64,000 bases of DNA from Tubulanus polymorphus. Taxonomy: Eukaryota > Nemertea > Palaeonemertea > Tubulaniformes > Tubulanidae. Every line of letters begins with the position of its first letter. The stretch's first letter is position 1. Made by a program: the position numbers and the translations under genes. The notes beneath the pieces are model-generated. The model did no database searches. It was not told the origin of the DNA and saw only the letters and a list, made by a program, of their open reading frames with translations. The stretch lies in the NCBI RefSeq assembly GCF_964204645.1, contig NC_134025.1, forward strand, positions 19,436,001-19,500,000. The letters run 5' to 3'. Below are positions 24,901-34,083 of the stretch, in pieces.

Positions 24901-27900
24901 AAATTATTCACTGTATAATACTTATATGAGACTAGGGTTGGTGAGAGTTTTTCAGAGACTAACCATAGAAGGTTAAGTGGACAGAACCAAGAAATGATAT
25001 TTTGCTTATTTTCTTTATCTAAGACATTTGAAATTCAAAATTTCAAACAAATACAGTATAAAATGGCATATAATCTCCAGGGTCACATTCCCAATCATTT
25101 TGTGAATGGCTGGGAATGTCATCAAACCTAAACCATGAATAGACCAAAGAACACTGTGCTATATTGACTGGTTCATTATATTGTACAACGCGTCATTATG
25201 TGTGCTTGAGGTGTTAAGAAGAAAAGCCGACTGTAAGCAATCTGATGCGGGATACTCGCTGTGGTGTGATGCATTGATCTGTGCATGTATATGAAAAACG
25301 CGCCTTGTGTGGCCTAGTTGAAGTTTTCTTGGAAACTGCAAATGATTCAACTGCCGAACTTCGGTTATCGGAGTTAGTCGACTGTAGTCGAACTAAATGA
25401 AACCTTTCGGTTAGTTGGAACTATGGTCCAGAAATGGTCGATCACGGGAGTGAGCACGGTCGCTGTAGTTCCAACCCATTTCGAAGATGGCAGACATTTT
25501 GAGATACGTTACGACCAAACTATAGTGCGTTCGGTTATTTGTTCCGACCACTAGTTGACTAGCTACGAAAACCAAAGTTGGCCCTGGGTTTGTCGCAGCT
25601 GGCCGTGAAAAGCAGTGAATTGGGAAAGAGGGAAGTGAATCTTGGAAATTGTTAACTTTACAAAAATAAGTTGTCTAACAAACTTCGCACACAATGTATG
25701 GAAATCATCACACCATGAACGTGCATGTTTATTGGAGGAAAATATCATTGCTAAGTACGCCAAGAACAACCATGTTGTATCATCAATCAGTTGACTGACA
25801 GTTTATTGTAAAATTCCATCGGTTTGGCCATATTCAAAGATGCGTTTTCGCTTTAAGACGCCCTGCCCACCTAATGCGCACTCACGAGGCAGTAGAAAAA
25901 TAACTTTTATTATCTTTCTCATGCGTTGAACACCACAACAGTGATTAAATTTACACATTTGTCGTAAATTGCAATATTGTGATAGTTATTTGCTGCTGCT
26001 GTAGTTTTTTGGAATTGAATCAAGCGGCCTGGGTAGCTCAGTGAGATAAGGCGTGATGCTGTTGAATCCACTATCAGTGCTGAGTGACAAGTGGGTTCGA
26101 GTCCTGCTGGCTTCGTACAGTGTGCGGGCAACACTTCAACACCGTCCCGTCGTGAGGTTAAATGATCAACCAATAGGGTTAGTTTTGGGAAACCAAATGA
26201 CGTAAAGCCAAACAAATAATCATCAGCTGGCCTCCCTCAGTGACACCAACGCCGGCATCGCTCTCTGTGCGATGTTTTGCATGCGTGCGTTTGACCGGTT
26301 GATCTACGTATACATCAGAGGATCTTGTATTCGGAGAAATTGTTCTGTTTTTGTTTCATTATTCAGTAGGGCCTATAGTTCATCCACAGTCAGTCGAGAT
26401 TACCCTTTACATAGTTGATATGAATCTTATGTAGGCAAAAGTGCCGAGATTGTCGTATTAAATGGGTTTTGTATCCAAATCTTGATTGATATAAATATCT
26501 TAGCTGAGACATGATGGAAAACATCAGAATAAACTAGTTTCATCTTTTTAACAGAATCGCATTAATGAGGTTTAACAATACAGATAAATGAAAATGGACC
26601 TTAAGAACACAAATTGACCTTAAGTCTGTGGTCCTCCCAATCAAAATCGTCTTAGAACATTTGCTAGCAGATGTATTACACTTAATACCTTACCACGGCA
26701 TAATCTACCAATGCTTCAAGGGCCTCTTGTTTTCTTGATATTTTCCGTCCTTATTTACAATCTTATTGTCTGTAAAAAGTCAGTCTTCTCCCATTAGTTG
26801 AATTCAATCCAATAGTTTTCACTATCTTTCATTTGTTCTGCAATCTCTAACCTAGACTGTCAATGCTATTGATGCTGATTATACACTCATGTAAATTTAA
26901 GTCCATATTAAGAATTTTGTTTCTTGTTTTTTTTTTTTTTGGCTTTAGGGAGTGAGGCGGGCGGCTTTGCAATTTGATGAGAAACAAGTTATCAACTCTG
27001 AAGGGCCATAGTAATACTAATAGTATGACATTCATCATTACAAATGTACTTCAATTTTTTTGTTTCATTCATTGCAGGAGTGGAATTTCTAATGCCATGC
27101 AGTGCATTCTACTGTTCACTTTGTGATGAATTTAGTGGAGATGCAGCCTGTGCTGAGGACCATATAAAACAAAAATCACATAACGAAAAATATTTGGTAA
27201 GCCACTTCGATTTTGATCAACAACAGTGTTTTCCGAGTTCAGCTATTTTCTTAATATTTACCCTTTCATTTACAGGAATTTTTGACAAAGCAACCATTTT
27301 ATGAACGGACCCTGAACTTAGATAAATGGGCTGCCCTTGGACAGCAGCAACAAATTGATGATGTACCTGTCGATCAAAAACAAGTATATGTTTCAACGAA
27401 GAAAAATTGCAAGGATTCAAAACCCATGCGGCAATTGGAAGAAAGTCCAGCTAGAAAAAGTAAAGACGAGCGTTTTGAACAACCGATGGAAAAGACTAGA
27501 AGAAAATATGATGACGAAAGACGCGGGCGAAATAAAGACTATCGAGGAGATAGTGAAGATAGATACAAGGAAAGAGAACGCTCATCAAGTCGAGTGAAAG
27601 ATGAACCTAAAAATGACGATAACAATAAAGAAACATCAAAGGGATTGAAACTCTCGATGAAACTTCATAGTGCAGCGAAGGAGATCCAGGGTCGTAAAGA
27701 TGAAATTCACAGAGCATTTAATCTTGAAGAAGATGATCAGGATGAAGATGCTGCTAAAGAAGAGGAAAAGGAGATAAGGACTGTGTCAATTAAACCCAAG
27801 ACTGGAGTCAAGTTGGGGAAAGGACCACTTGAAGAATTAAGAGATAAAACTCATACGTCAGGTTTTCGCCCACTTGTTGTTCCAAAGAAGATGGAAAAAC

Positions 27901-29444
27901 CTGCTTCTTTGAGTAGAGCTAAAAAAGAAGTCAAAGAAAAAATCATTTCTACATCTAAGAGTTCCTCACAAAAACCGATGCCAGCTTTTGTCGGAAAACA
28001 CCTGTCTATGTCGTTGAAAAGAAAAACTAGAGCTGACATAGAAGCAGAACGTAAGAGATTGAAAGAAGAGACTGAAAATAAGATACAATTTGGTCCAGCT
28101 CCAAAACCTGAAGGTACTGATGATGAGACGCAGACCATAACAGTAACGGCTAAAATGACATATGATATGTTTGGTGAAAGTGACGTACCAGAATCTGCAA
28201 AAGAAGAAACTGAAGTAAGGACAATAAGAATCGATAAGAAACCAGAAGAACCGAAGAAAAAAGAATTTATGACAGAAACATCATCTACGAAACCTAAAGA
28301 ACCAAAGAAAAAGGAATCTACAACAGAAACATTGTCCGTACAATCATCAAGCACTGGTTTGGATTCGTCACATGATGATGATAAACAAATTCCGTATTCA
28401 TATTTCACCTTAAGGCCCACGAAGCCTGTTAGAGAGAAGAAGAAGAAAGCTGCTGAAATTCCGTTGCCAGTAATTTCCGGAAATCTAATACAAATGTCAT
28501 GCACTGATACATCAGGTAGTGGAGTTGTTACAACAGCTGCTGTGTCTGTGTACTCGGGACAACAACAGAACTATTCAACGTCGAATACTATTGCATCATC
28601 TGGTTATCATGTCACCAGCACGTATAACCAAACACCAGTAAACACTACATCTGTGACTCCATTGCAGTACACTTCATCTGATTTGTCAGCAACACAAGCA
28701 GCATTAGCTTTTTCTGCCTCACAGTATGCCACAGGAGGTACTCAGTATCCTACCCAACAGTATGGCACTTATAAGAACAATAACTATTCAACTCCTAACT
28801 TCCCACCACCTCCCCCATTCCCGATGCCACCTTTTCCACCAAATTTTTCACAAGCGCCTGCTCAATTTCAACCGTACCAACAACAAAATTACCAAGGAGG
28901 TTACAATAATTACCAAGGCTCTATGCCATATGGTCAGCCAGCTCCTCGAGGTCCTATACGACTACACGGTCCACATCACACTGGAACTGACTACTCGCAT
29001 GTGCAGAAACATCGCATGAAATTCCAGGGGTCACAGCGCTTTAACAAACCAGTAGCTTTGATCCAAAAAAATGCAACGCCCCAAAAAACTAATAGTAATA
29101 TTGTCACTATAAATACAACTGAGGTGGAAGAAGAGGGAACCCCTGATGAAGACTTGTTGCCGCCTGGTGTTGAAGAAGACACTAGTAGTTATATGTCTCG
29201 TAGCAAGCCAGTAAAACCAGTAAAACCTGGTAAAATAGCACTGAAATTAAGACCTAAAAATGCACAACCATGTCAGGATATATCTGTCAAAACCAGTGCG
29301 TCTGATTATCAGCTGAAAAGTTTAGCACCAGTACTTTCAGAAAAGTTAACTGATAGTTCGAGTCAGTTTAACACAAAGGAAGAGAAGATGGAAATTGAAT
29401 CTAGTGGCAGAGAGGAGGAACCAAGAATTCCTGGAGTTGATTAG
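4308..29444 (+). CDS. ZNF318-like: ZNF318-like matrin-type zinc-finger protein, 5' end missing (5 exons in window)
   Basis: Exons 4308-6926, 18603-18752, 18844-18937, 27078-27196 and 27276-29444 join in consistent phase (0, 0, 1, 0) and encode about 1716 residues to a TAG at 29442. Order: RS/RD-rich head, SR repeats, proline-rich stretch, charged coiled coil, zinc finger 1 (CRQC...H-x5-H), zinc finger 2 (CSLC...H-x5-H), then a long low-complexity tail. The motif after finger 2 (HNEKYLEFL, then YERTLNLDKWA) and the GVEFL lead-in match vertebrate ZNF318, a nuclear protein of about 2280 aa linked to RNA processing and alternative splicing. Arginine-serine tracts fit a nuclear speckle location. 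The N-terminus lies outside the window. ORF continuity after 6926 (to 7082) reflects read-through into the intron. The introns hold most of the window's transposons. Confidence 0.85.
6927..9112. other. Intron sequence without recognisable genes
   Basis: This is the first part of the 11.7-kb intron. Around 7845-7990 is an AT-rich stretch ('caatactttattgatccttatt') resembling the tails of interspersed repeats. The rest shows no exon-like ORF, RNA gene or clear repeat unit. Confidence 0.5.
9165..10866 (+). repeat. Interspersed repeat B, copy 2, split by a MITE
   Basis: It starts at 'ccaattcatgtaaaatcgcg', shared with 22002, and ends at 'cacactttgcccatgggaaa'. It is colinear with copies 1 and 3 except for 9999-10582, which is absent from copy 3 at 24040-24047 and is therefore a later insertion. 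Confidence 0.65.
9999..10582. mobile_element. PIF/Harbinger-like MITE with TTA target duplication
   Basis: The ends are GGCCATCCCAAAATGATGG and its near-perfect inverse, continuing inward through the shared TCTGTTTGCCGTAA. The element is flanked by TTA at 9996-9998 and 10583-10585. The uninterrupted site is visible at 24040-24047 ('gaattttatttgaat'). Three-bp TWA duplications are characteristic of the PIF/Harbinger superfamily. There is no transposase frame inside the 584 bp, so it is non-autonomous. Confidence 0.75.
11806..11925 (+). repeat. Short tandem duplication
   Basis: 'gattcaaattatggcc[g/a][c/t]caggg' followed by 'acagcctagaggc[c/t]gcaat' occurs twice, about 65 bp apart. The rest of 11494-12160 shows nothing recognisable. 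Confidence 0.6.
12165..12370. mobile_element. Right-end fragment of the 9999-10582 MITE family next to a pearl/HINE core fragment
   Basis: 12270-12301 ends in 'gacaattattttgggatggcc', the same terminus as at 10582, and the preceding T/A-rich stretch resembles 10430-10540. From 12302 the sequence becomes a reverse-orientation core unit of the pearl/HINE-like element ('gtgagtttcaaggtcatt'). Confidence 0.55.
12545..13110 (+). repeat. Interspersed repeat R, copy 1
   Basis: It is colinear with 21505-22000 plus 24335-24490: 'gattttaggcca', 'gagcctatta', 'tatacaaatgga', 'gtctcctcta', then 'gatatgc[t/a]aattagccatg' and an AT-rich tail with 'ctttatt' motifs. No coding potential is visible. Confidence 0.6.
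13187..13425 (+). pseudogene. Decayed reverse-transcriptase fragment (non-LTR type)
   Basis: From 13187 one frame reads VDFNKAFDKAQHQPLLNRLL and then PKWLSSYL before a stop. After frame changes, 13361-13425 reads SGVTQGSILSRLLFNVLTNA. These correspond to the (V/L)DFSKAFD and G(V/I)PQGS(V/I)L RT blocks of non-LTR retrotransposons. The catalytic FADD block is not found and the reading frame is broken several times, so it is inactive. Confidence 0.75.
13500..13776 (+). repeat. 31-bp palindromic satellite, left block
   Basis: About nine units are present, each with the hairpin TTGTCGC-GG-GCGACAA and an A-rich 15-bp spacer. The array is interrupted exactly at 13777 by a 1.25-kb element and resumes at 15031. 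ORFs across it on the minus strand are artefacts of a 31-bp unit lacking stops. Confidence 0.9.
13777..15030 (+). mobile_element. Pearl/HINE-like element, copy inserted in the satellite
   Basis: The copy is complete, so its ends can be read from the interrupted satellite: CTAGGGGTCCAGGGACACC at the left, and the palindromic GGGACTAAAGTCCC (15005-15018) about 12 bp from the right end. CACTTGGGA (13801-13809) and TCCCAAGTG (15015-15023) form subterminal inverted repeats. Four core units of about 152 bp (about 13860-14450) are followed by a unique 3' half with GATGGCCGCCA and a (GACG)n run. No protein is encoded. The tandem core plus GACG microsatellite plus 3' hairpin is the pearl/HINE plan. 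Confidence 0.7.
15031..16910 (+). repeat. 31-bp palindromic satellite, main block with higher-order repeat
   Basis: About 60 units are present. Variants recur in order: the 'gaagtgtc...aaaaagaaaaaaaactg' variant lies at 15633, 15981 and 16309 (spacings 348 and 328), and 'gtcgccattgtcgcgtgcgac' at about 16152 and 16480 (328). This shows amplification of an 11-unit block. Every unit can form a 7-bp hairpin with a GG loop, so the whole array could fold on itself on either strand. Confidence 0.92.
16911..17345. repeat. Terminus shared with the 53-kb foldback, then a direct duplication
   Basis: 16960-16981 ends in GGCCCTTATCAGCCACCATA, identical to the ends of the foldback at 53360-54047. A preceding 'cctcatttgcata' parallels 'cctaatttacata' there. 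Then 16993-17064 and 17275-17341 are direct repeats ('ctcgataaacacttcaagcg', 'acagcgaacg'). From 17346 to 18240, 'gaagcccgcggccgaataaa'-like phrases recur loosely with no gene. Confidence 0.65.
18603..18752 (+). CDS. ZNF318-like exon with zinc finger 1
   Basis: The exon is 50 codons, phase 0 to phase 0, with acceptor 'ttttttccttag' and donor CAG|gtccgt. An acidic stretch (NEEDEEEPSEEV) precedes YWCRQCNSIHKTIFDFFQHL, giving a C-x2-C-x12-H-x5-H matrin/U1C-type zinc finger. This spacing is typical of RNA- or DNA-binding matrin fingers rather than KRAB-type arrays. Confidence 0.85.
18844..18937 (+). CDS. ZNF318-like short linker exon
   Basis: The exon is 94 bp, phase 0 to phase 1, with acceptor 'tttctttgtag' and donor GAGAG|gttagt. 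It encodes GMDKYNVPWLPESLKN and a following linker ending MLPMR, which joins to GVEFL of the next exon 8.1 kb downstream. Fingers 1 and 2 are joined by a comparable linker in vertebrate ZNF318. The 91-bp intron before it (18753-18843) is the second shortest in the gene. Confidence 0.8.
19200..19775. mobile_element. Degenerate TIR element, TACAGTAGACTCCGCTCAACT type
   Basis: The left end TACAGTAGACTCCGCTCAACT is mirrored by 'agttgagtggagtttgaacg' at about 19694-19712, and by further 'cgagttgag' motifs to 19765. This end type (CAGTAGAnCTCnnTTAACTC) is shared with Tc1/mariner-pogo related MITEs; relatives lie at 33917-34083 and 43298-43473. Classification is inferred from end sequence only. Confidence 0.45.
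20284..20388 (-). repeat. Fragment of the pearl/HINE-like element head
   Basis: 'gtgttgaatattgaattgtcag' then 'aagtgggcatggtgtctctagac' matches the reverse complement of the element head seen at 640-727. The surrounding 19776-20930 holds nothing else recognisable. Confidence 0.5.
20990..21180 (+). repeat. Short diverged tandem units
   Basis: Three imperfect units contain 'ctgattggttgtt', 'ggaatgtc[a/g]gcg' and 'atgggaaac'. Similar phrases occur in repeat B ('gattggctgtttttggga'), suggesting a common origin. 21287-21530 resembles the interior of the TIR element at 59331-59955. Confidence 0.4.
22002..24330 (+). repeat. Interspersed repeat B, copy 3, split by a 1.2-kb insertion
   Basis: The copy is colinear with copies 1 and 2 at 22002-22313 and 23539-24330. 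Its outer edges are given by the interrupted repeat R: 'ccaattcatgtaaaatcgcg' on the left and 'cccatgggcaattcat' on the right. 24040-24047 preserves the empty site of the MITE found in copy 2. Confidence 0.65.
22314..23538. mobile_element. Unclassified 1.2-kb insertion in repeat B
   Basis: Left: hairpin GATGGGTTCGTCTGACGAAC (22313-22332), then 'catcgtcgtcatg' and a (TGTC)n run. Right: 'aggaacccatcatgg' and 'ttctttctgg', so GAACCCATC occurs near both ends. The target 'aacgtttcattggactagg' is cut after 'attg'. A tRNA B-box-like GAGTTCGAATCC lies on the minus strand near 23377-23388 without a convincing A box. No ORF is convincing. Confidence 0.45.
24491..26027. other. Intron sequence without recognisable features
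   Basis: No exon, RNA gene or repeat family recognised elsewhere in the window was found. Around 25370-25560 there are short inverted 'gttcggtta / gtcgaacta' phrases only. Confidence 0.4.
26028..26215 (+). mobile_element. tRNA-derived SINE
   Basis: A pol III A-box-like TAGCTCAGTGAGATAAGGCG (from 26035) is followed about 60 bp later by a perfect B box, GGTTCGAGTCC. The spacing is longer than in a standard tRNA and fits a class II tRNA with a long variable arm. 'gataaggcgtgatgctgttg' then 'aatcca' resembles tRNA-Ser. A non-tRNA body follows ('cgtcccgtcgtgaggttaaatg'). Stems are imperfect and no CCA-compatible end is seen, so this is a SINE rather than a tRNA gene. Confidence 0.65.
27078..27196 (+). 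CDS. ZNF318-like exon with zinc finger 2
   Basis: The exon is 119 bp, phase 1 to phase 0, with acceptor 'attcattgcag' and donor TTG|gtaagc. It encodes GVEFLMPCSAFYCSLCDEF, then AEDHIKQKSHNEKYL, a second C-x2-C...H-x5-H matrin-type finger. Both the lead-in and the HNEKY tail are hallmarks of the ZNF318 second finger. The following intron is only 79 bp (27197-27275). Confidence 0.88.
27276..29444 (+). CDS. ZNF318-like last coding exon
   Basis: The exon is 722 codons plus TAG. It opens with EFLTKQPFYERTLNLDKWAA, continuing the family signature after finger 2. A K/R/E/D-rich charged region follows (about 27400-28500) with KSILK-like basic patches and two copies of a PKEPKKKE-type repeat. Then come an S/T/Y/Q-rich segment, the proline run PPPPPFPMPPFPPNF (about 28800-28850), a Q/Y/N-rich segment and an acidic C-terminus. 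Nearly all of it is predicted disordered. The antisense ORF at 27851-28504 is a shadow. Confidence 0.82.
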   Translation, partial: EFLTKQPFYERTLNLDKWAALGQQQQIDDVPVDQKQVYVSTKKNCKDSKPMRQLEESPARKSKDERFEQPMEKTRRKYDDERRGRNKDYRGDSEDRYKERERSSSRVKDEPKNDDNNKETSKGLKLSMKLHSAAKEIQGRKDEIHRAFNLEEDDQDEDAAKEEEKEIRTVSIKPKTGVKLGKGPLEELRDKTHTSGFRPLVVPKKMEKPASLSRAKKEVKEKIISTSKSSSQKPMPAFVGKHLSMSLKRKTRADIEAERKRLKEETENKIQFGPAPKPEGTDDETQTITVTAKMTYDMFGESDVPESAKEETEVRTIRIDKKPEEPKKKEFMTETSSTKPKEPKKKESTTETLSVQSSSTGLDSSHDDDKQIPYSYFTLRPTKPVREKKKKAAEIPLPVISGNLIQMSCTDTSGSGVVTTAAVSVYSGQQQNYSTSNTIASSGYHVTSTYNQTPVNTTSVTPLQYTSSDLSATQAALAFSASQYATGGTQYPTQQYGTYKNNNYSTPNFPPPPPFPMPPFPPNFSQAPAQFQPYQQQNYQGGYNNYQGSMPYGQPAPRGPIRLHGPHHTGTDYSHVQKHRMKFQGSQRFNKPVALIQKNATPQKTNSNIVTINTTEVEEEGTPDEDLLPPGVEEDTSSYMSRSKPVKPVKPGKIALKLRPKNAQPCQDISVKTSASDYQLKSLAPVLSEKLTDSSSQFNTKEEKMEIESSGREEEPRIPGVD

Positions 29445-32400
29445 TTGGCTACTTAATCAGGTAGATAATAACTTTTAAAATCATATCATTTTCCAATTTA
29501 TTTTGTTTCATTCAGATTAGCTGTTGAGTTAAGCAAAGTAAAATGAGCAACCTTCAGATAGTCTATGGGATTTTACTAAAAACCATTACTGTCGGGGGAT
29601 CATATCCAGGAAGAAAGCCACTAAATATTTGGATGGATATATGAAAGCTGTGGGTACTGGAGTGTGTAATGGGTAGTGTAGTGTGATCTGTGTGCATTTG
29701 TGGCCAGCACACAGATCACATTGTTCATTGGGGTTTGGTCCAGGATTCGCGAGATTTTCAACAACACGGAAGTAACGTGTAATAAATGATGACTTGAATT
29801 GCATGACTACCTACCACCCCTCATTATTGTTGGAAAACTTAACATTCCGCACTGACTAAAAATTAGTAATAACATTTTAGAAATGGCCAGAATTTTAACT
29901 TAGGTTCTATCTCATTTTTATTTTACAATTGCGATTGGTATAATTTTTTTTTAACGGCCGTTAAGGCTTCATGTTTCGTCTGCTATTCACTGCAAATAGT
30001 TATGCAACTACACACATTTCAGTGTTTTTGGCAGCTGTACACTCGATCGGCACCGTTCGTGACTAGCTTCACTGCGGAATTATCATTAATTAACATCGCC
30101 ATATCACATCATCAACTTATATTGTGCCTTAAAACCCTAACAGCCGAAATAATTTAAATGCACACACGATTTCTATCATTTAAAATTGAGAGAGTGGCCA
30201 TGTTTGTATTCTGCTGCTTCGCGTATATACCGCGCGGTGGCGCAGCCGCCCGGAGTGAGGCCGATACATCCAGTGAAATCTTAGTCTTATGTATATGCAC
30301 AACCTTTCTGAACTTGCAATCAGAACCAAAATGCAAGTTTAAATGTGATGATCTATGTCTATCCTGCTTTATGGTAAATCAGTAATCACCCTCTCAATGA
30401 CAATTGAATTGAGAGTCTAGACTGGTTTTGAATAATGGTCATGGGAAATATGCCTGAGGTGAAATCCTGGGAACATTTTTAAGCCTGGATGATGAAAAGG
30501 TGAAAGGTTTCAAACTTCTGAAGTGTGGTTTGAGGAGGCAGATTGATACCTACTTAAGAAAGTTCTAATACAACACCATCAAATTACTGTTATTGTTTAT
30601 GTTAGCAGGTGCGCGTTTCAGACGTCATTTCTGACAAAAGCTTGCAGCTTCCAGTCATTTCACTGGACATTTCATGCAGTATTATATCGTTTTGGGAGTG
30701 TATACAGTTGCTACCGTTGTATATGGCATGATATATAAGGGAGTAGCGATGTAGGTCTGTGAATATGGTGAACAAATGATGTTTATTTTATAGATAATAC
30801 ATAGCTACACATACTAGCGCATAATTGGACTCTAGATCCGTCCCTGTATAGCGCCACCGCGGGTTGTATGTGAACTATACGCACAGAGTGAAGGATAAAT
30901 AAATGACTAATTTACGGCTTATTCGAGTTGCCTTTTTCGATAAGTCAGGTCTAATGTTATTGTTACACATGTACATGTAATAAGTCTGATACAGGCGATC
31001 AGCGATCATAATAACCGTATTGATTTACTAAGGAAATGAAACCTAAGACAAAAAATTTCATCGTTTAAACAAATTTTTCATATCATTATGTTCATCTTAA
31101 ACTGATTATTTACTAGTAATTTGTACTAACTTGGCTGGAACATACAAAAGTCATCATTATATTGCGAGTTTCCTAATTGGTCGGCTCATGTTAACGAGGT
31201 TTCACTGTATTAAAGCCCTTTCACATGAAGCAACTCTTTATATGGCCCATTTGATCATCAAAAATCCGGAAACCATGGGGTATTCGAAGATGATGGGTAA
31301 GTCCTGCATCAGTGCAGTTATTGACTTGACATATTACCTAGTGTGACCAGGGCTAACATAATGAGGCTGTAACCGTGAATGAGATGTATACAGTTCAGTG
31401 TGTGGGTATGTTAGGGTGTGAAGACATTTATTTCTAGGTTTTCACCAGGTGATATCTGCCAAAACATAGTGCTCAATACATACAATGTATGGAACTGCTG
31501 CGGCAAGTACGGTTGAAGAACAAAAAGAGTCTTCGAGTGATATGATATATCTGGAATTCTTCTTACTGAACAAAACTAAATTGATATTGTACAATACGAT
31601 CTATCTGGCTCTCATAAGGTTTTCTATAATTTTTTTAGCGATGATTGGTCCTTGAAAAATTCATTTCTACAACAGTGGAAAGTTACTAGACTTCTGGAGG
31701 GAAAGTAGCTGCTGAAAATGCCATCATCAGCCCATGTGGCTGTACATACAGATGTATATGTATATATAAATAACATATATATATATATGTTATCAGTTGT
31801 CATTGAAATGAAATATTGCATTTACGATACTACTTCATGTTTGTTATATCTAATTATGATGTATGAACAATTTTTGTACATAATTGTATAGTATTAGTGT
31901 ACTGTATATGTATAATATTCTTGGCAATGCTTCATTCAAATGATAGTCAAAACATACTTTGCGAATATGTATTAGGCAATAAGTGATGAGGTGAGTAGCA
32001 CCTTGAATTTTTTTTTCCAATTTACCATTTTAAGTGCTTTCCTATTATGTATATAGTCATTGAACACTGACATGACCCGTTATTGTTTTTAAACTGTGTG
32101 AGATATGTTTTCTGATTCTTAGGTACAAGTGAAAATCTTGTGGAAGAGAAAATCCCATTAGCTTGCTTTCAGTATGTCCAGTAGCATTTGGACTGTGCGA
32201 TATGGTATTGGATTATATCATCGACAATTGTGCTTAATGTTTTAATGACCAATTACATGGATTTTAATAACGGATGTTCTCATCTCAAGCATTGTGATTC
32301 AGATCAGGATATACTGTGCATGAAAATTCTTGTTAATCTTCCCTTATATAATTGATAGAATTGCTTATGTGGCAGCTGATTTGTGTAATGTAAGACTATT

Positions 32401-32465
32401 TTCAGATTTGATCTGGTTGGTTAATTAATGATTATGTTAACCGGTGTGATTTGAAAGGAAATAAA
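29445..32465 (+). other. Probable 3' UTR and downstream region of the ZNF318-like gene
   Basis: There is no coding sequence after the stop. AATAAA occurs at 29781-29786 and 32460-32465, either of which could be a polyadenylation signal. A dinucleotide TA-rich stretch lies at 31755-31795. 31190-31215 has the 'aacgaggtttcactgta' end seen in pogo-like MITEs. UTR extent cannot be set without transcript data. Confidence 0.4.
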
Positions 32466-32554
32466 TCCTGTATATTGTATATATGTATATTGAAAAAGAT
32501 TCCATGACATTGGTTATTTTTGAAAAAAAAAGGATGTGACTCAGGAGCGGCATA

Positions 32555-32712
32555 AGGGGTCATTCATTTATTCCGTACGCATTAGGGGGAGGGAGGGGTC
32601 AGTGCAATTGTGTACTGTATTGCTGAATGTATATGAAAAAAATGGCCGATTTTGCGTTAAGGGGGGAGGCGTGTTGAAAAATTTTATGTGTACGTAATAG
32701 ATGAATGATCTC
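32555..32712. mobile_element. Small TIR element (about 150 bp)
   Basis: 'ggggtcattcatttattccg' continuing to TACGCATTAGGG on the left is mirrored by 'gtgtacgtaatagatgaatg' then 'atctct' on the right. The interior is G-rich. Length and ends fit a MITE. No superfamily was assigned. 32713-33916 holds nothing else recognised. Confidence 0.5.
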
Positions 32713-33916
32713 TAATGTCGCAGTAGGAATGTTTGAAATCTAGATTTTAAATAGGTATTACATGTGAATGAATTTCTTCTTGGAGGCATCAGTCCAAAAG
32801 GTCACTTCAAAGCCAAAATCCATCAGTGTTTTCTGTTGAACTGAAATTCCTCTTACTGGTGAAATGCTCTTTCGTCACTATTATAAAACCGGCGCATACG
32901 TAGCAAAAGTATGCCATGCCCAGTAGATGGCAAATCAAGTTTCACTTTTCTCAGACAATACATAAGATTCAGTAAACCATGTATAAGTCGGATCAGTGTA
33001 AATTGATTTAGGTCACATTATTATGGACCGATGACTAAATTGTAGTAGATCTTCCAGTCCCAAAAAATCAGACTTGCACAATCATGGATTACTGTATTAT
33101 TCAAAAAGGTTAAGTGACCAGCTACTGTACAAGCATCACCAAAAGGCCTGAATACACAGATACAACCACTTCCGAGGACGGAATTCTTCATGAATAGAAA
33201 TGACGAAACGATATATAGCGATTATAAAGCTATTATTGAATACTGCACATCCTTTCCCACAACAAAGTACCAGTATACCAAACTTGAGCTGTCCTTGGAT
33301 ATGTTGAATAATTTTTTGTAGACTTATTGTTTCCGGATTGAAGGGAATAAAAGCATTCTGAGAGTATTTGAACTCTAAAACTGCTAAAAGACGAGTTGAA
33401 TGTTGTTAATTTCTTATTTTCTGACATGAGAACACTTAGATTTAGCATCTCCAACTCAAAATTAAGCTGCTGCGACCAGTTATTTGTGACTTGTTGACTT
33501 AATGGGTCAGAATGGCAGAATTGAAAAATGAGCCAAGTGAAAATCAGAGGCCTTTCTTTAAAGCCGCCATATTTAGTCATCCATGAAAAGAATTTAATAA
33601 ACAATAGCTCACTTATACACCAAGTAAGCACGGCTCCTTTAAGAATCTTTTCATCATGAAAAATTACTATCTTGCCTTCAATCTGGAATGAATAAGTCCA
33701 TTGAACCTAGGGTCAGTTTAAGTTCGGTACCAGTAAACTTTTTTGTGGGAAAGGCTATATACAAAATAGTAATAGCATATACAATATGACTGAAATAACG
33801 CCAATAAAAGGATTGAGCCCTCTCATCGGACTGATTCATTGCAAACGTGTCAATCCGTCAAGTTCACATGGAATGATAATTTCAGATCGGTAACTGAGTT
33901 TAGAGAAGTAAACAAT

Positions 33917-34083
33917 GTACAGTATAATTCACTTAATTCAGATCAGTTTTATTCGGATTTCGAACTAAAATTCCAGTCCCCTCAAGGTTATTTCTGTTCA
34001 AATGATAGAACATTAATCAGATTTCGTTTAATTCAGACAAAATTTTCCAGCCCCAATGATCCGGATTAAGTGAGTTCTACTGT
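33917..34083. mobile_element. MITE with TACAGTA...CACTTAAT ends (167 bp)
   Basis: 'tacagtataattcacttaat' on the left is mirrored by 'attaagtgagttctactgta' on the right. The interior is AT-rich and repeats 'aattcaga'. It resembles pogo/Tc1-related MITEs; see 19200 and 43298. Confidence 0.6.

Noticed and set aside
26028-26115. Functional tRNA gene
   Set aside because: Although the B box is perfect, the acceptor and anticodon stems do not pair well and a SINE body follows.
27851-28504. 217-aa minus-strand ORF
   Set aside because: It is antisense to the last ZNF318-like exon, and its composition mirrors the sense coding bias.
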